A DNA stretch of 64,000 nt from a bacterium (lineage in GTDB: Bacteria > Bacteroidota > Ignavibacteria > Kapaibacteriales > UBA2268). The stretch is taken from positions 124,001-188,000 of the forward strand of contig JANJTB010000028.1 of NCBI GenBank assembly GCA_024711295.1, in the 5' to 3' direction. Below, piece after piece: positions 8,486-17,469 of the stretch. Numbering within the stretch: position 1 is the stretch's first letter; every line of letters starts with the position of its first letter. The notes under the pieces are model-generated. The model did no database searches and was not told the origin of the DNA. It saw only the letters and a program-made list of their open reading frames with translations. A program made the translations under genes and the position numbers.

Positions 8486-10807
8486 TTAGTATATTTTTAC
8501 CTTAATATTAATTTCCTGTTTACTATTATCTGACGAAACACATGTAATTTTGTAATTTCCGGCAAGCTTTGGTTTCCAGTCAAATCCTTCACCATCTTTG
8601 GATATCCCAATAAATGAATCATTGACAAACCAATAGATTTTTTTACTCATACCTGAACTTGATTTAGCATTCAAAATAATTGAATTATCTGAATTATTCT
8701 CAAGGAAGTACTCATTTCTATCCTTTGGATGAATGATAACTATCTGCTCCTTATTTTGATAAGTTACACATTTAGGATTATGAGGCGGTATTTCTCTGAA
8801 GTTCATTCTTTGACTTATGTAAAACAACCGGAGTTCAATTTCAGGAACTTCGTAAACCAGCTGTTTGAAAGCCGCATCCGGCATACAATCTACGCAATAA
8901 CTGATTGTTTCATCATTTGATACATATACCTTTTTTAAGTGCTCTGTTTGTTTACTAAAACTAACACCAGGGATATAATAATCATCAACCACTGATACTG
9001 ATAATTCTGAAGGTAACAAACCGGTAGTACCATCAACTTTTCGAATATGAAGGTTGTCAGGCTTTGGAATTGAACTTCTTTTATCTTCAAGATTCAGATT
9101 GTTAAAAAGTTCGAATAATAATGGGACCGCTAAATTAGAACCCGAAATCGTAGAGTTAGGTTTACCGGTAAAATTTCCAACCCATACACCTATTGTGTAA
9201 TTTCTGTTGTAACCTATTGCCCAAGCATCCCGCTTGCCCTGGGAAGTTCCGGTTTTCCATGATATCAAGGGGGCATTTTTTGCTGATACATAATTTTGAG
9301 GGTAATCAGGCCTCTGAATTTTTGATAATATTTCAGTAATTATATAGGCAGACTCAGGTGAAAGTATTGCTTGCGCTGACGAAATTGAGTTGTTCAAAAA
9401 TTTAGGTTTACTCAAAATCCCCTCTCGTGCAAAAATCGAAAACAGAATTGTAAGTTCTTCTAATGATACTCCACAACCTCCAAGTATCATCGAAAGTCCA
9501 AGCTTCCTCTTTTGGTTTATAAGATTTACAAATCCTGCATTTATAAGTTTTTCGGAGAAGTTATTAACTCCAAATCTTTCCAACAAGTTTACTGCAGGTA
9601 CATTTAATGATTGAGCCAATGCGAACTCTGCAGTCACTCTACCGTTAAACTTTCCATCAATATTACCCGGAGTATAATCATTATTGAGAATAGGGACATC
9701 AAGCAGCGATAACATGGGTGTCAGCTCTCCCTTATCAATCATTAGTGCATAGAGGAATGGCTTAAGAGTACTGCCGGGTGATCTTACTGCTCTGACTCCA
9801 TCTACCTGACCTGCTAGTCTGCTGGTAAAATCGTTTGAACCAACATATGCAGATACCTCATTCGTTAAGTTATTGATAATGAAAGCAGCAGAATTATTTA
9901 CTCCGTACAACTTCCAGTAAGCAGAGAAATTCTTTAGGATCTGCTCAGCATTTGTTTGAATAGTGTAATTTATGTTTGTGTTAATTTCAGTATTGCCTTT
10001 ATTTTCATTAATCAGCCTAATACACAGTTGTGGCGCTACTCTAGGCACATTATTACGCTCAGGTTTTACAAACTCATTCAAAGCATCTTTTATTTGCTGT
10101 AATTCAAATTCTTCTGAAACTTTTAAATACTTTAAAAAATGGTTTTTTCGAGTATTTATTAACTCATTTGAATTCTGAATACTCAAAAACTTTGGATTAT
10201 TTGGAATAACAGCCAATGCCGCTGATTCAGCCAGGCTTAGCATATCAGGATTTTTTCCGAAATATAGAGTGGATGCAGCACCAACCCCTTCAATATTTCC
10301 ACCGAACGGAATTTTATTCAAATAAATATTCAATATTTCATCTTTGCTATGGTGAACCTCAAGTTGAATCGAGCGGAAAAGTTCAATAATTTTATTTATC
10401 AGATTTCTTTCTTTAGGTTCAAGCATACGAGCTGTTTGCATCGTAATAGTCGAAGCTCCATATTTATTTCTTCCTGACACGATATTTAGATAAGCTGCTC
10501 TGATAATTGAAATAGGATTAAATCCAAAATGATAATAATAATATTTGTCCTCCTTAAACAATATTGATTGCTTAAATGTATTGGAAATGTTATCATTGGT
10601 GTAATAGAATCTCCACTTATCATCTGAGCTAAGAAAAGTTGATAGAATCTTTCCTTCAGAAGAGCGCACTACTCTGGAGTATTTAATATCGGGGTTTAGA
10701 GGAAAAGCAGTATCTAAAATTATGAAAGATATAAAAAGGAATAGCAATGACAAAAGAACCCGCTTGAGTTTTTTTGATTTAAACAATCCGGTAATAAATA
10801 TATTCAT
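8486..10807 (-). CDS. pbpC: Penicillin-binding protein 1C (bifunctional peptidoglycan synthase)
   Basis: 773 residues. Order: cytoplasmic basic tail, one membrane anchor (about 17-32), glycosyltransferase family 51 domain (about 60-230, with catalytic Glu86 in the KEDKYYYYHFG region and TITMQTARM), then the transpeptidase domain with SXXK at Ser346 (SPGSTLKPF), SLN (AQSLNVP) and KTG (SWKTGTSQG). The last 90 or so residues match the PBP1C C-terminal beta domain. It polymerises and cross-links peptidoglycan in the periplasm. It has no alpha-2-macroglobulin neighbour, unlike many pbpC loci. It lies 57 bases after hprK in the same direction. Confidence 0.92.
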   Translation of the reverse strand: MNIFITGLFKSKKLKRVLLSLLFLFISFIILDTAFPLNPDIKYSRVVRSSEGKILSTFLSSDDKWRFYYTNDNISNTFKQSILFKEDKYYYYHFGFNPISIIRAAYLNIVSGRNKYGASTITMQTARMLEPKERNLINKIIELFRSIQLEVHHSKDEILNIYLNKIPFGGNIEGVGAASTLYFGKNPDMLSLAESAALAVIPNNPKFLSIQNSNELINTRKNHFLKYLKVSEEFELQQIKDALNEFVKPERNNVPRVAPQLCIRLINENKGNTEINTNINYTIQTNAEQILKNFSAYWKLYGVNNSAAFIINNLTNEVSAYVGSNDFTSRLAGQVDGVRAVRSPGSTLKPFLYALMIDKGELTPMLSLLDVPILNNDYTPGNIDGKFNGRVTAEFALAQSLNVPAVNLLERFGVNNFSEKLINAGFVNLINQKRKLGLSMILGGCGVSLEELTILFSIFAREGILSKPKFLNNSISSAQAILSPESAYIITEILSKIQRPDYPQNYVSAKNAPLISWKTGTSQGKRDAWAIGYNRNYTIGVWVGNFTGKPNSTISGSNLAVPLLFELFNNLNLEDKRSSIPKPDNLHIRKVDGTTGLLPSELSVSVVDDYYIPGVSFSKQTEHLKKVYVSNDETISYCVDCMPDAAFKQLVYEVPEIELRLFYISQRMNFREIPPHNPKCVTYQNKEQIVIIHPKDRNEYFLENNSDNSIILNAKSSSGMSKKIYWFVNDSFIGISKDGEGFDWKPKLAGNYKITCVSSDNSKQEINIKVKIY

Positions 10808-10864
10808 GATTAGAACTGCAATGGTTAAATAGTGGTATAAGAATAACTTTTTACAAGAGAATAG

Positions 10865-11884
10865 TTATTCGTTATCACCCTGGAAATAAGAGATAATTCT
10901 CTTTTCTTCAAAAATTTTCTTTACACCCGATTTTTGTCGAATTCTTTCATTCAATTTTTCTGAAAAAACCTGTGAAGCATCATACCCGTAAGTTCTTAAT
11001 AAATAGTTGATGGCAATTACTTCGGCAATAACTGTAATATTCTTACCGGGGAAAATCGGCAATTTTACCTTCGATATTTCAACGCCAAGTATTTCGAGGG
11101 GTAATTCATCAAGTCCTGTTCTTGTATAAGTAGCTTTATCATCCCAGTCTTCGAGCTCGACAACAATCTCCAACCGCTTCTGGAATCTGATTGAGCGAAT
11201 ACCAAACATCTGCCTGATGTCAATAATCCCAAGCCCTCTGATTTCCATAAAATGCTGAACCAGACTTGTACCCGTACCCATAAGTATTGTTTCACGCTTT
11301 TTGGTAAGCATTACTACATCGTCGGCAACTAATCTGTGACCTCTTTCGATAAGGTCAAGCGCTATTTCGCTTTTACCTATCCCAGATCTACCTACAAATA
11401 AGATTCCAACACCATATACATCTACAAATGAGCCGTGCATAACGATTTGGGGGGAGAACTGATCATCAAGAAATTCAGACAACAGGTAAAATGCTTTTGA
11501 TGTATCATATTCAGTTTGTAAAACAGGAATTTCTGCATTAATACAAATATCAATCAGCTCTTGGTCGAGCATATTATTGTTTGTTAAAATTATGCATGGT
11601 AGTCTGAATTGTGTAATCTTTTCAAGAGCTTTGATTCTATCAGGCAAAGTTAAAGTTCGAAGATAATTTGTTTCAGTATTTCCAAAAATCTGAACCCTGT
11701 GCCAGCTAAACAAACCTACATATCCTGCCAGAGCTAATTGTGGACGATGTAAATTTTTGTCTGTAATAGAATTATCCAACCCTACCTCATCAGTAAGGCA
11801 CTTGAATTTCAGTGGAGCTTGCAACATAACAGATACAGGAATTTTCTCCTGCATAATTGGTTTCAGATTGCTTTGTATTCCCAT
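10865..11884 (-). CDS. hprK: HPr kinase/phosphorylase
   Basis: 339 residues. It phosphorylates and dephosphorylates a regulatory serine on HPr-like proteins. The N-terminal domain (about 1-140) is followed by the kinase core, with HGSFVDVYG (His150), Walker A GRSGIGKS at 165-172, VADD, and the signature MEIRGLGIIDIRQMFG. All of these are intact, so the enzyme should be active. Six bases separate it from the accD stop, indicating an operon with accD. No HPr or other PTS gene is visible in the window, so its substrate in this organism is unknown. Confidence 0.93.
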   Translation of the reverse strand: MGIQSNLKPIMQEKIPVSVMLQAPLKFKCLTDEVGLDNSITDKNLHRPQLALAGYVGLFSWHRVQIFGNTETNYLRTLTLPDRIKALEKITQFRLPCIILTNNNMLDQELIDICINAEIPVLQTEYDTSKAFYLLSEFLDDQFSPQIVMHGSFVDVYGVGILFVGRSGIGKSEIALDLIERGHRLVADDVVMLTKKRETILMGTGTSLVQHFMEIRGLGIIDIRQMFGIRSIRFQKRLEIVVELEDWDDKATYTRTGLDELPLEILGVEISKVKLPIFPGKNITVIAEVIAINYLLRTYGYDASQVFSEKLNERIRQKSGVKKIFEEKRIISYFQGDNE

Positions 11885-11890
11885 AAAAAA

Positions 11891-12730
11891 TTAGTTATAA
11901 AACCATTCGATAATATTTGACAGTTGTTGTTTCATTTCTTTTCTGTTAACTATCAGGTCAATGAAACCATGTTCCAACAAAAACTCAGCCCTTTGAAATC
12001 CTGCCGGCAATTTTTTTCGGATAGTCTGCTCGATAACCCTAGGACCTGCAAATCCTATTAAGGCACCGGGCTCTGCAATATTGACATCTCCCAGCATTGC
12101 ATAAGATGCTGTTACTCCACCTGTAGTAGGATCAGTCAGTATAGAAATATATGGCACAGATGATTCTGATAATTCTGCGAGGATAGCAGATGATTTAGCC
12201 ATCTGCATAAGTGAAAGAACTGACTCCTGCATTCTTGCTCCACCACTAGCAGAAATCAAAATAAAAGGTACCTTTTTATCTAATGAGTATTTTGCAGCTC
12301 TGTAAATTTTCTCTCCTACAACAGAACCCATACTACCGCCAATAAAATTAAAATTCATACAGGCGAATGATACTTCTCTGCCATTGATCTTACCTACTCC
12401 GGTAGTAATTGCATCATTGACACCGGATTTTTTGTGGCCCTCTACAATTCTGGACGGGTAATCTTTTGTATCAACAAAGTTCAATGGGTCTGTTGATCTT
12501 ATTTTGTCTTGAGTTTCCCTGAATGAACCCTCATCTATCAATATCCGAATATATTCCTTGGAGCCGATTCTAAAATGATAGCTACACTTTTTACAAGTAA
12601 ATAGACCATCTTCCAAATCGGTTTTATACATGACTTCGCTACAGGACGGGCACTTGGTCCACAATCCGTCTGGCATTGATTTTTGAGTATCCTCTACAAT
12701 ATTAGCTTTTGAACGTAAAAACCAAGACAT
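11891..12730 (-). CDS. accD: Acetyl-CoA carboxylase carboxyltransferase subunit beta
   Basis: 279 residues. The N-terminal zinc ribbon has Cys27, Cys30, Cys46 and Cys49 (CPSC and CKKC). The crotonase-like carboxyltransferase core follows, with SASGGARMQE and DPTTGGVTASYA. It transfers the carboxyl group from biotin to acetyl-CoA together with AccA (encoded at 20229-21182), using the carrier AccB and AccC (37603-39441). A TTTCCTC on the plus strand just upstream of the start gives a GAGGAAA ribosome-binding site. It is 53 bases downstream of the PH-domain gene. Confidence 0.95.
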   Translation of the reverse strand: MSWFLRSKANIVEDTQKSMPDGLWTKCPSCSEVMYKTDLEDGLFTCKKCSYHFRIGSKEYIRILIDEGSFRETQDKIRSTDPLNFVDTKDYPSRIVEGHKKSGVNDAITTGVGKINGREVSFACMNFNFIGGSMGSVVGEKIYRAAKYSLDKKVPFILISASGGARMQESVLSLMQMAKSSAILAELSESSVPYISILTDPTTGGVTASYAMLGDVNIAEPGALIGFAGPRVIEQTIRKKLPAGFQRAEFLLEHGFIDLIVNRKEMKQQLSNIIEWFYN

Positions 12731-12783
12731 ATTTTCCTCAATGAAATTAATTTACTTTTTAGAATATCTTAACAATTATAAAA

Positions 12784-14304
12784 CTAAATTGTTGTTACTT
12801 TATTGGATTTTTTGAATGCTATATTAATATCCTGCAAAACCATTTCGGCAGTTTCTAAATCAATATCAGGTATAGTGGCATCATTCAATCCACCCGATGC
12901 AGCAGTGTCTATGTGAATAGTTGCAAGGTTCAGACGTCGCTGAAAAATGGTAGATACAATATGAAGAGTTTGAATTTTTTCCGCAGGGATTACATTCACT
13001 TTTTGGTTCCATACACCTTGTCGAACAAATATCAGATTATCGCTTATTTCATAACCACGATGCCTCCACCTGAGAATGGCGAAATAGTATAACAATGGTA
13101 AGATTGCAAGAGTAATCAAGCCATAAACTTCAAATATCCAAAGTGAAGAAACAAATACCGGAATCGACAAAATGAAATACAGTACAAATGCCCTACGTAT
13201 TGACTTCTCGGAAATACTTTTGAAAGTTTCAGGCAAATTTACCGGATAAATTTGTTGGGCTATTTGATTAAGAACCGACCTTTTGGCAAGCGGTACTGCA
13301 GCTGGTGATGACTTCATTGTTATATCGTAACCTGCTGTATGCAATATCATAGTAAAGAAATCGAACTTTTTCTTGACAGGATTGGTACTTATTGTTATTT
13401 GCTGAAGTTTCTTAAGTGGGATGGTTATTGAATATCTGGACAGCATCCCGTAAGATGCAAATAGTTTGTTGCCATCCTTAACTATCTTAAAACCATAAAA
13501 TTGTACGAAAGTCCATATTATGTCTATTAGCCAAGATATGATTACAGAGAAAAGCACAAACACTAAAATCAATGGAATCAAATAGATAATCGGAAGCTCA
13601 AAGAATGAAGTAAAAGTATCGTCAAGATAACTGAATACTTTTTCCTGTAAAAATTGAAACTGGCTAAGATATGACATTGCCCATGCGCCATAAACCAAAA
13701 ATAGTGGTCTTAGCCGAATCATACCATAAACAAAAACATCTCGGTTAGTCATTTTCAATAAAGTATTGCCATGTTCAGTTGAATTAAATGATTCTGATGA
13801 TTTCGAAGGTACTTTGAATTCGGCTTCAGAGAATTCTGTATTTGACAGGTTATGCTGGTAAGTACGAATAATTCTGTTAATCTCATCAGCATCTTTAAGC
13901 TTCACAAATTCCAAAACACCTTCAGCTGATGTATCACCGGCTGTTTCAATTTGTAGCCGTGCTATTCCCAATATTCTTTGTATTAAATCCTGTTTAACAT
14001 TTAAATTCTGAACTCTCTCGATTGGAATTGTTCTTTGTTTTTTTGCAAGTATGCCCGATTTGATAATTATCTCTTTGTCTGATATCATGAATGTAAAATA
14101 ATACCATCTTAAAATGGCAGCAGGTATAATAACCATTCCTACCAGCAAAAAAATTCCGATATAAATAAGTTCTTCTGTTTGCCTTTGGTAAATACCTAAA
14201 TAAAAAGTAATTAACAGATATGGAAGATTTCTTATCAATCCGTATAGTAAGGTCAGGGGATGCAGTCTTCGAAAGTGATTGTAATCCTCGTAAAGAATCG
14301 TCAT
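12784..14304 (-). CDS. YdbT-like membrane protein with bacterial PH domains
   Basis: 506 residues with several hydrophobic helices, roughly at 25-65, 195-260 and 365-405. Three bPH2 segments are visible (around residues 70-140, 265-335 and 405-490), each with the pattern of R/K-rich IP-x-ekIQ, seen as IPIERVQNLNVKQ, IPLKKLQQITIS and IPAEKIQTLHIV. This is the YdbT arrangement. The function of the family is not settled; a role in the cell envelope or in resistance to stress is proposed. The start overlaps the stop of the ydbS-like gene by four bases, so the pair is translationally coupled. Confidence 0.8.
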   Translation of the reverse strand: MTILYEDYNHFRRLHPLTLLYGLIRNLPYLLITFYLGIYQRQTEELIYIGIFLLVGMVIIPAAILRWYYFTFMISDKEIIIKSGILAKKQRTIPIERVQNLNVKQDLIQRILGIARLQIETAGDTSAEGVLEFVKLKDADEINRIIRTYQHNLSNTEFSEAEFKVPSKSSESFNSTEHGNTLLKMTNRDVFVYGMIRLRPLFLVYGAWAMSYLSQFQFLQEKVFSYLDDTFTSFFELPIIYLIPLILVFVLFSVIISWLIDIIWTFVQFYGFKIVKDGNKLFASYGMLSRYSITIPLKKLQQITISTNPVKKKFDFFTMILHTAGYDITMKSSPAAVPLAKRSVLNQIAQQIYPVNLPETFKSISEKSIRRAFVLYFILSIPVFVSSLWIFEVYGLITLAILPLLYYFAILRWRHRGYEISDNLIFVRQGVWNQKVNVIPAEKIQTLHIVSTIFQRRLNLATIHIDTAASGGLNDATIPDIDLETAEMVLQDINIAFKKSNKVTTI

Positions 14305-14819
14305 AGAGCATCCTCAGTGGTGACATTCTTTAGTTTGTCTCTAAGGTCTTCGGCATAATCAATAGGTAATCCGGGTATTACAACATCAGCACCACGTGTA
14401 CCGGCTGTATAAATAACGAGCTTGCCTAAATGAGCCAATCTTTCCAAAATACTTTGTTGAACATCCAAATGTTGTATTCTTCTATATGGGGCAGTAGTTT
14501 TGACGCGAGTAAGAATTCCCCGCTCCAAATAAATTTCATCTTCTCTAACCTCAAATTTCCAGAATTTGTATTTTAAAAAAGGTAATATTAATGCTAACAA
14601 AACACCCGTTGCAAATACAATAATTGTAAAAATGCCTTTGCTGAATATCCAATTGCTTAAATTTCCGGGTATTATAAAAAATTCCAAAAAAGCTACTACC
14701 ACCGTATAAAATATGAATTGCAAGAATATTCCAACTCCCCAAATTCCTTTTATTGAAGGGTCTAAACTATACATATAATTTTTGTTAAAGTAAGAAAAAT
14801 GAATTAAACGAATAGTCAT
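14301..14819 (-). CDS. YdbS-like PH-domain membrane protein
   Basis: 172 residues. Two membrane helices (about 27-50 and 57-80) are followed by a single bPH2 domain with the conserved APYRRIQHLDVQQSILERL motif and a GTRGADVVIPGL stretch. It is the small partner of the YdbT-like protein and the first gene of the minus-strand run that ends with rluE. The two probably form a membrane complex, which is inferred from gene pairing in many bacteria. Confidence 0.8.
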   Translation of the reverse strand: MTIRLIHFSYFNKNYMYSLDPSIKGIWGVGIFLQFIFYTVVVAFLEFFIIPGNLSNWIFSKGIFTIIVFATGVLLALILPFLKYKFWKFEVREDEIYLERGILTRVKTTAPYRRIQHLDVQQSILERLAHLGKLVIYTAGTRGADVVIPGLPIDYAEDLRDKLKNVTTEDAL

Positions 14820-14918
14820 AACTAAAATTACTTTTTCTTTCAGTAATTTTAATTTGATATTAAGTGCTAATTCAATTTATTTTTAAATAAGATAATACAA
14901 ACATCAATTTTTTTTTGT

Positions 14919-14926
14919 TACATTTG
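14919..14926 (+). promoter_or_regulatory. Possible -7 promoter element for the photolyase gene
   Basis: TACATTTG fits the Bacteroidetes -7 consensus TAnnTTTG and lies 40 bases before the photolyase ATG. No TTTG -33 box at the expected spacing is evident, so this is a tentative call. Confidence 0.3.
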
Positions 14927-14965
14927 AGAAATAACATTTTGTAAATTTCTAAAAAGAAATTCATC

Positions 14966-16429
14966 ATGGAAATATCAATAATATTCCCCAATCAAATATT
15001 GGAATACAATCCTGCCGCTAAAGGCGACAGAAAGATAATTCTGTACGAAGCCCCCATATTTTTTAAAGAACTGAACTTTCACAAGCAGAAGCTGATGCTT
15101 CAGAGAGCTTCGATGAGGTTTTATGAAGATTATCTCAAGAAGTACGGTTGTGATGTAGAATATGTTGAGTTTCATCAGTTTGATAAAATGAAGGATTTCT
15201 TTGCTGACTTGCACAAAAGAGGTGTTAAGAAAATTCATCATGTCGAAACAACCGATTTCCTTTTGGAAACACGAATTTACAGATATTGCAGAGAAAACAA
15301 AATTGAGCAGACAGTATATCCTACATCAAATTTTATTCTAAAAGAAAAAGAGTTGGAAGAACTATTTCCTAAAAATAAATATATGATGAATGACTTTTAC
15401 ATCAAGTTACGTAAAAAATATAATATTTTGATGGAAGACGGGTCAAAACCTGTAGGTGGTAAATGGAGCTATGATGCCGAAAATCGTAAAAAAATTCCTT
15501 CAGATACCCAACTGCCTCATATTAACTTTCCTGTTTGGAATCTTTATGTTGTTGAAGCCGAAAACTACATAAAAAAATATTTCCCTGATAATTATGGAAC
15601 AACAAAAGACTTTTGCTATCCTGTTACATTCAAAGAAGCAATTGATTTCCTTGATGACTTTTTAATACACAGACTAAAATACTTCGGAGCATATCAAGAC
15701 GCAATTTTATCCGAAGAGACATTTTTGTTCCATTCAATAATCTCTCCTGCAATGAACGCAGGCCTTTTATCACCGGAGTATGTAATAAACCGCACCCTGG
15801 ATTTCCATCAGGATTATGATTACCCACTTAATTCATTGGAAGGTTTTATCAGACAAATACTCGGTTGGCGCGAGTATATAAGAGCCGGTTATATATTGGA
15901 AGGTTCGAAAATAAGAACAAAGAATTTCTGGAAATTTGAGCGTCAAATGCCAATATCTTTCTGGAGTGGAACTACAGGTATTAAACCCGTAGATGATTCA
16001 ATCAAAAAAGTAATTAAGTATGGTTGGTGTCACCATATCGAGCGATTAATGATATTAGGTAATTTCATGATGTTATGCGAAATTGCCCCCGATGATGTGT
16101 ATAATTGGTTTATGGAGCTATTTGTTGACTCATACGATTGGGTGATGGTACCAAATGTGTATGGTATGAGTCAGAATGCCGATGGTGGAATGATAGCTAC
16201 AAAGCCATATATATCAGGCTCGAATTATATACTCAAAATGAGCAACTACAAAAAAGATGACTGGTGTGATATTTGGGATGCTCTCTACTGGAGATTTGTA
16301 CTGGTTCACAGAGATCAATTAGCCAAAAATCCAAGAATGAAACTGATAGTTCATCAGGCAGACAACATGGACAAAGCAAAAGCAGATGAATATATAGACA
16401 AAGCCGGTAAGTACTTGTCAAACCTTTAA
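14966..16429 (+). CDS. Photolyase-related protein of the FeS-BCP (PhrB/CryPro) group, apparently without cluster cysteines
   Basis: 487 residues, the usual length for prokaryotic (6-4) photolyase-like flavoproteins. The N-terminal half is the antenna Rossmann domain (MEISIIFPNQIL). The C-terminal half is the FAD-binding helical domain with LGWREYIRAGY, the HHIERLM motif (His356, His357) near the lesion pocket, and YGMSQNADGG. Members with a 4Fe-4S cluster have a Cys in TGMxC and three more in a YCxxC...CPFN stretch. Here the first is Pro341 (TGIKPV), and the later region reads MSNYKKDDWCDIW with only Cys434. DNA repair or light sensing is likely; direct (6-4) repair is inferred. It is followed 7 bases later by a histidine kinase gene. 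Confidence 0.85.
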   Translation: MEISIIFPNQILEYNPAAKGDRKIILYEAPIFFKELNFHKQKLMLQRASMRFYEDYLKKYGCDVEYVEFHQFDKMKDFFADLHKRGVKKIHHVETTDFLLETRIYRYCRENKIEQTVYPTSNFILKEKELEELFPKNKYMMNDFYIKLRKKYNILMEDGSKPVGGKWSYDAENRKKIPSDTQLPHINFPVWNLYVVEAENYIKKYFPDNYGTTKDFCYPVTFKEAIDFLDDFLIHRLKYFGAYQDAILSEETFLFHSIISPAMNAGLLSPEYVINRTLDFHQDYDYPLNSLEGFIRQILGWREYIRAGYILEGSKIRTKNFWKFERQMPISFWSGTTGIKPVDDSIKKVIKYGWCHHIERLMILGNFMMLCEIAPDDVYNWFMELFVDSYDWVMVPNVYGMSQNADGGMIATKPYISGSNYILKMSNYKKDDWCDIWDALYWRFVLVHRDQLAKNPRMKLIVHQADNMDKAKADEYIDKAGKYLSNL

Positions 16430-16436
16430 GTAAACC

Positions 16437-17459
16437 ATGAATAGTGACAGTTTAATAGCTTCAGTATTGCTTGTATCAGTAGCTGCACAGCTTGCAACTG
16501 CCATTGTCGCATTTACATTATTCAAAGTAACCAATCACCGATACTTTTGGGTAATAATTTCATTTGCATTAGCGTTGATGTCAATCCGAAGAATTATTCC
16601 CTTATTTAATATAATGTCGGGTGAAGAGCATTTTACGAGTTTTAGTAATGAAGTCATAGGTTTATTTATTTCAATACTTATGTTGGTAGGTGTGATTGGA
16701 ATTCGTAAGATATTTATTGACAAAGTCAAGCAACAAATTGAACTTATAAAAGCTAAAGAGTTGATCGAAGAAAGTGATAACACCAAGAATAAGCTTTTCT
16801 CAGTTATTTCTCATGACTTAAGAAGTCCTTACAATGCTCTGCTCGGATTTTCCAACCTTCTTTTAGACGATGTAAAACAAAGCAAGTATGACCAGGTAAG
16901 CTTGTATGCAGAGAATATAAATAATGCAGCCCGAAATTCATTTAACCTGTTAAATAACTTATTAAATTATTCAAGATTTAAACTGGGCAGATTGGAATAC
17001 TATCCACAGGCAAAACTGCTTAAAGATATAGTAGATAGTGTGATTATATCTGAGAATTTATCTATTCACAACAAAAATCAGAGAATTATTATTGGCATTC
17101 CCGATAATTTCGAAGTTTTTGCAGATGAATTCATGCTCGAAACAATCATTAGAAATATTATATCAAATGCGATCAAATTTACACCTAATGATGGAGAAAT
17201 CGAAGTTGGCTGCGAAAAGACCGATGATTATTCGATTATTATTATAAATGACCATGGAGTAGGAATGGACAAATCAGAAATTGACAATATTTTTGATTCA
17301 AATAATTACCATACTAAATCAGGCACAAATAAAGAAAAAGGCTCCGGATTGGGGCTTAAGATTGTAAAAGAATTTGTAGATATTCACAATGGCAGTCTCT
17401 TGATTGATAGTAAATTAGGCGAAGGCACCAAGTTCGGTGTTTTATTACCAAATGCTTAG
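16437..17459 (+). CDS. Membrane sensor histidine kinase
   Basis: 340 residues. Three membrane helices in the first 90 residues (about 5-27, 33-55 and 70-90) form a small sensor module without a large periplasmic loop. A short coiled linker leads to the HisKA box FSVISHDLRSPY with phospho-accepting His126. The HATPase domain has the N box NIISNAIKFTP, a GVGMDKSE G1 box and KEKGSGLGLKIVKEF. No response regulator is adjacent. The gene starts 7 bases after the photolyase stop, so the two may be one transcript, which suggests but does not show a light- or damage-related input. Confidence 0.85.
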   Translation: MNSDSLIASVLLVSVAAQLATAIVAFTLFKVTNHRYFWVIISFALALMSIRRIIPLFNIMSGEEHFTSFSNEVIGLFISILMLVGVIGIRKIFIDKVKQQIELIKAKELIEESDNTKNKLFSVISHDLRSPYNALLGFSNLLLDDVKQSKYDQVSLYAENINNAARNSFNLLNNLLNYSRFKLGRLEYYPQAKLLKDIVDSVIISENLSIHNKNQRIIIGIPDNFEVFADEFMLETIIRNIISNAIKFTPNDGEIEVGCEKTDDYSIIIINDHGVGMDKSEIDNIFDSNNYHTKSGTNKEKGSGLGLKIVKEFVDIHNGSLLIDSKLGEGTKFGVLLPNA

Positions 17460-17469
17460 AATATTCAAA

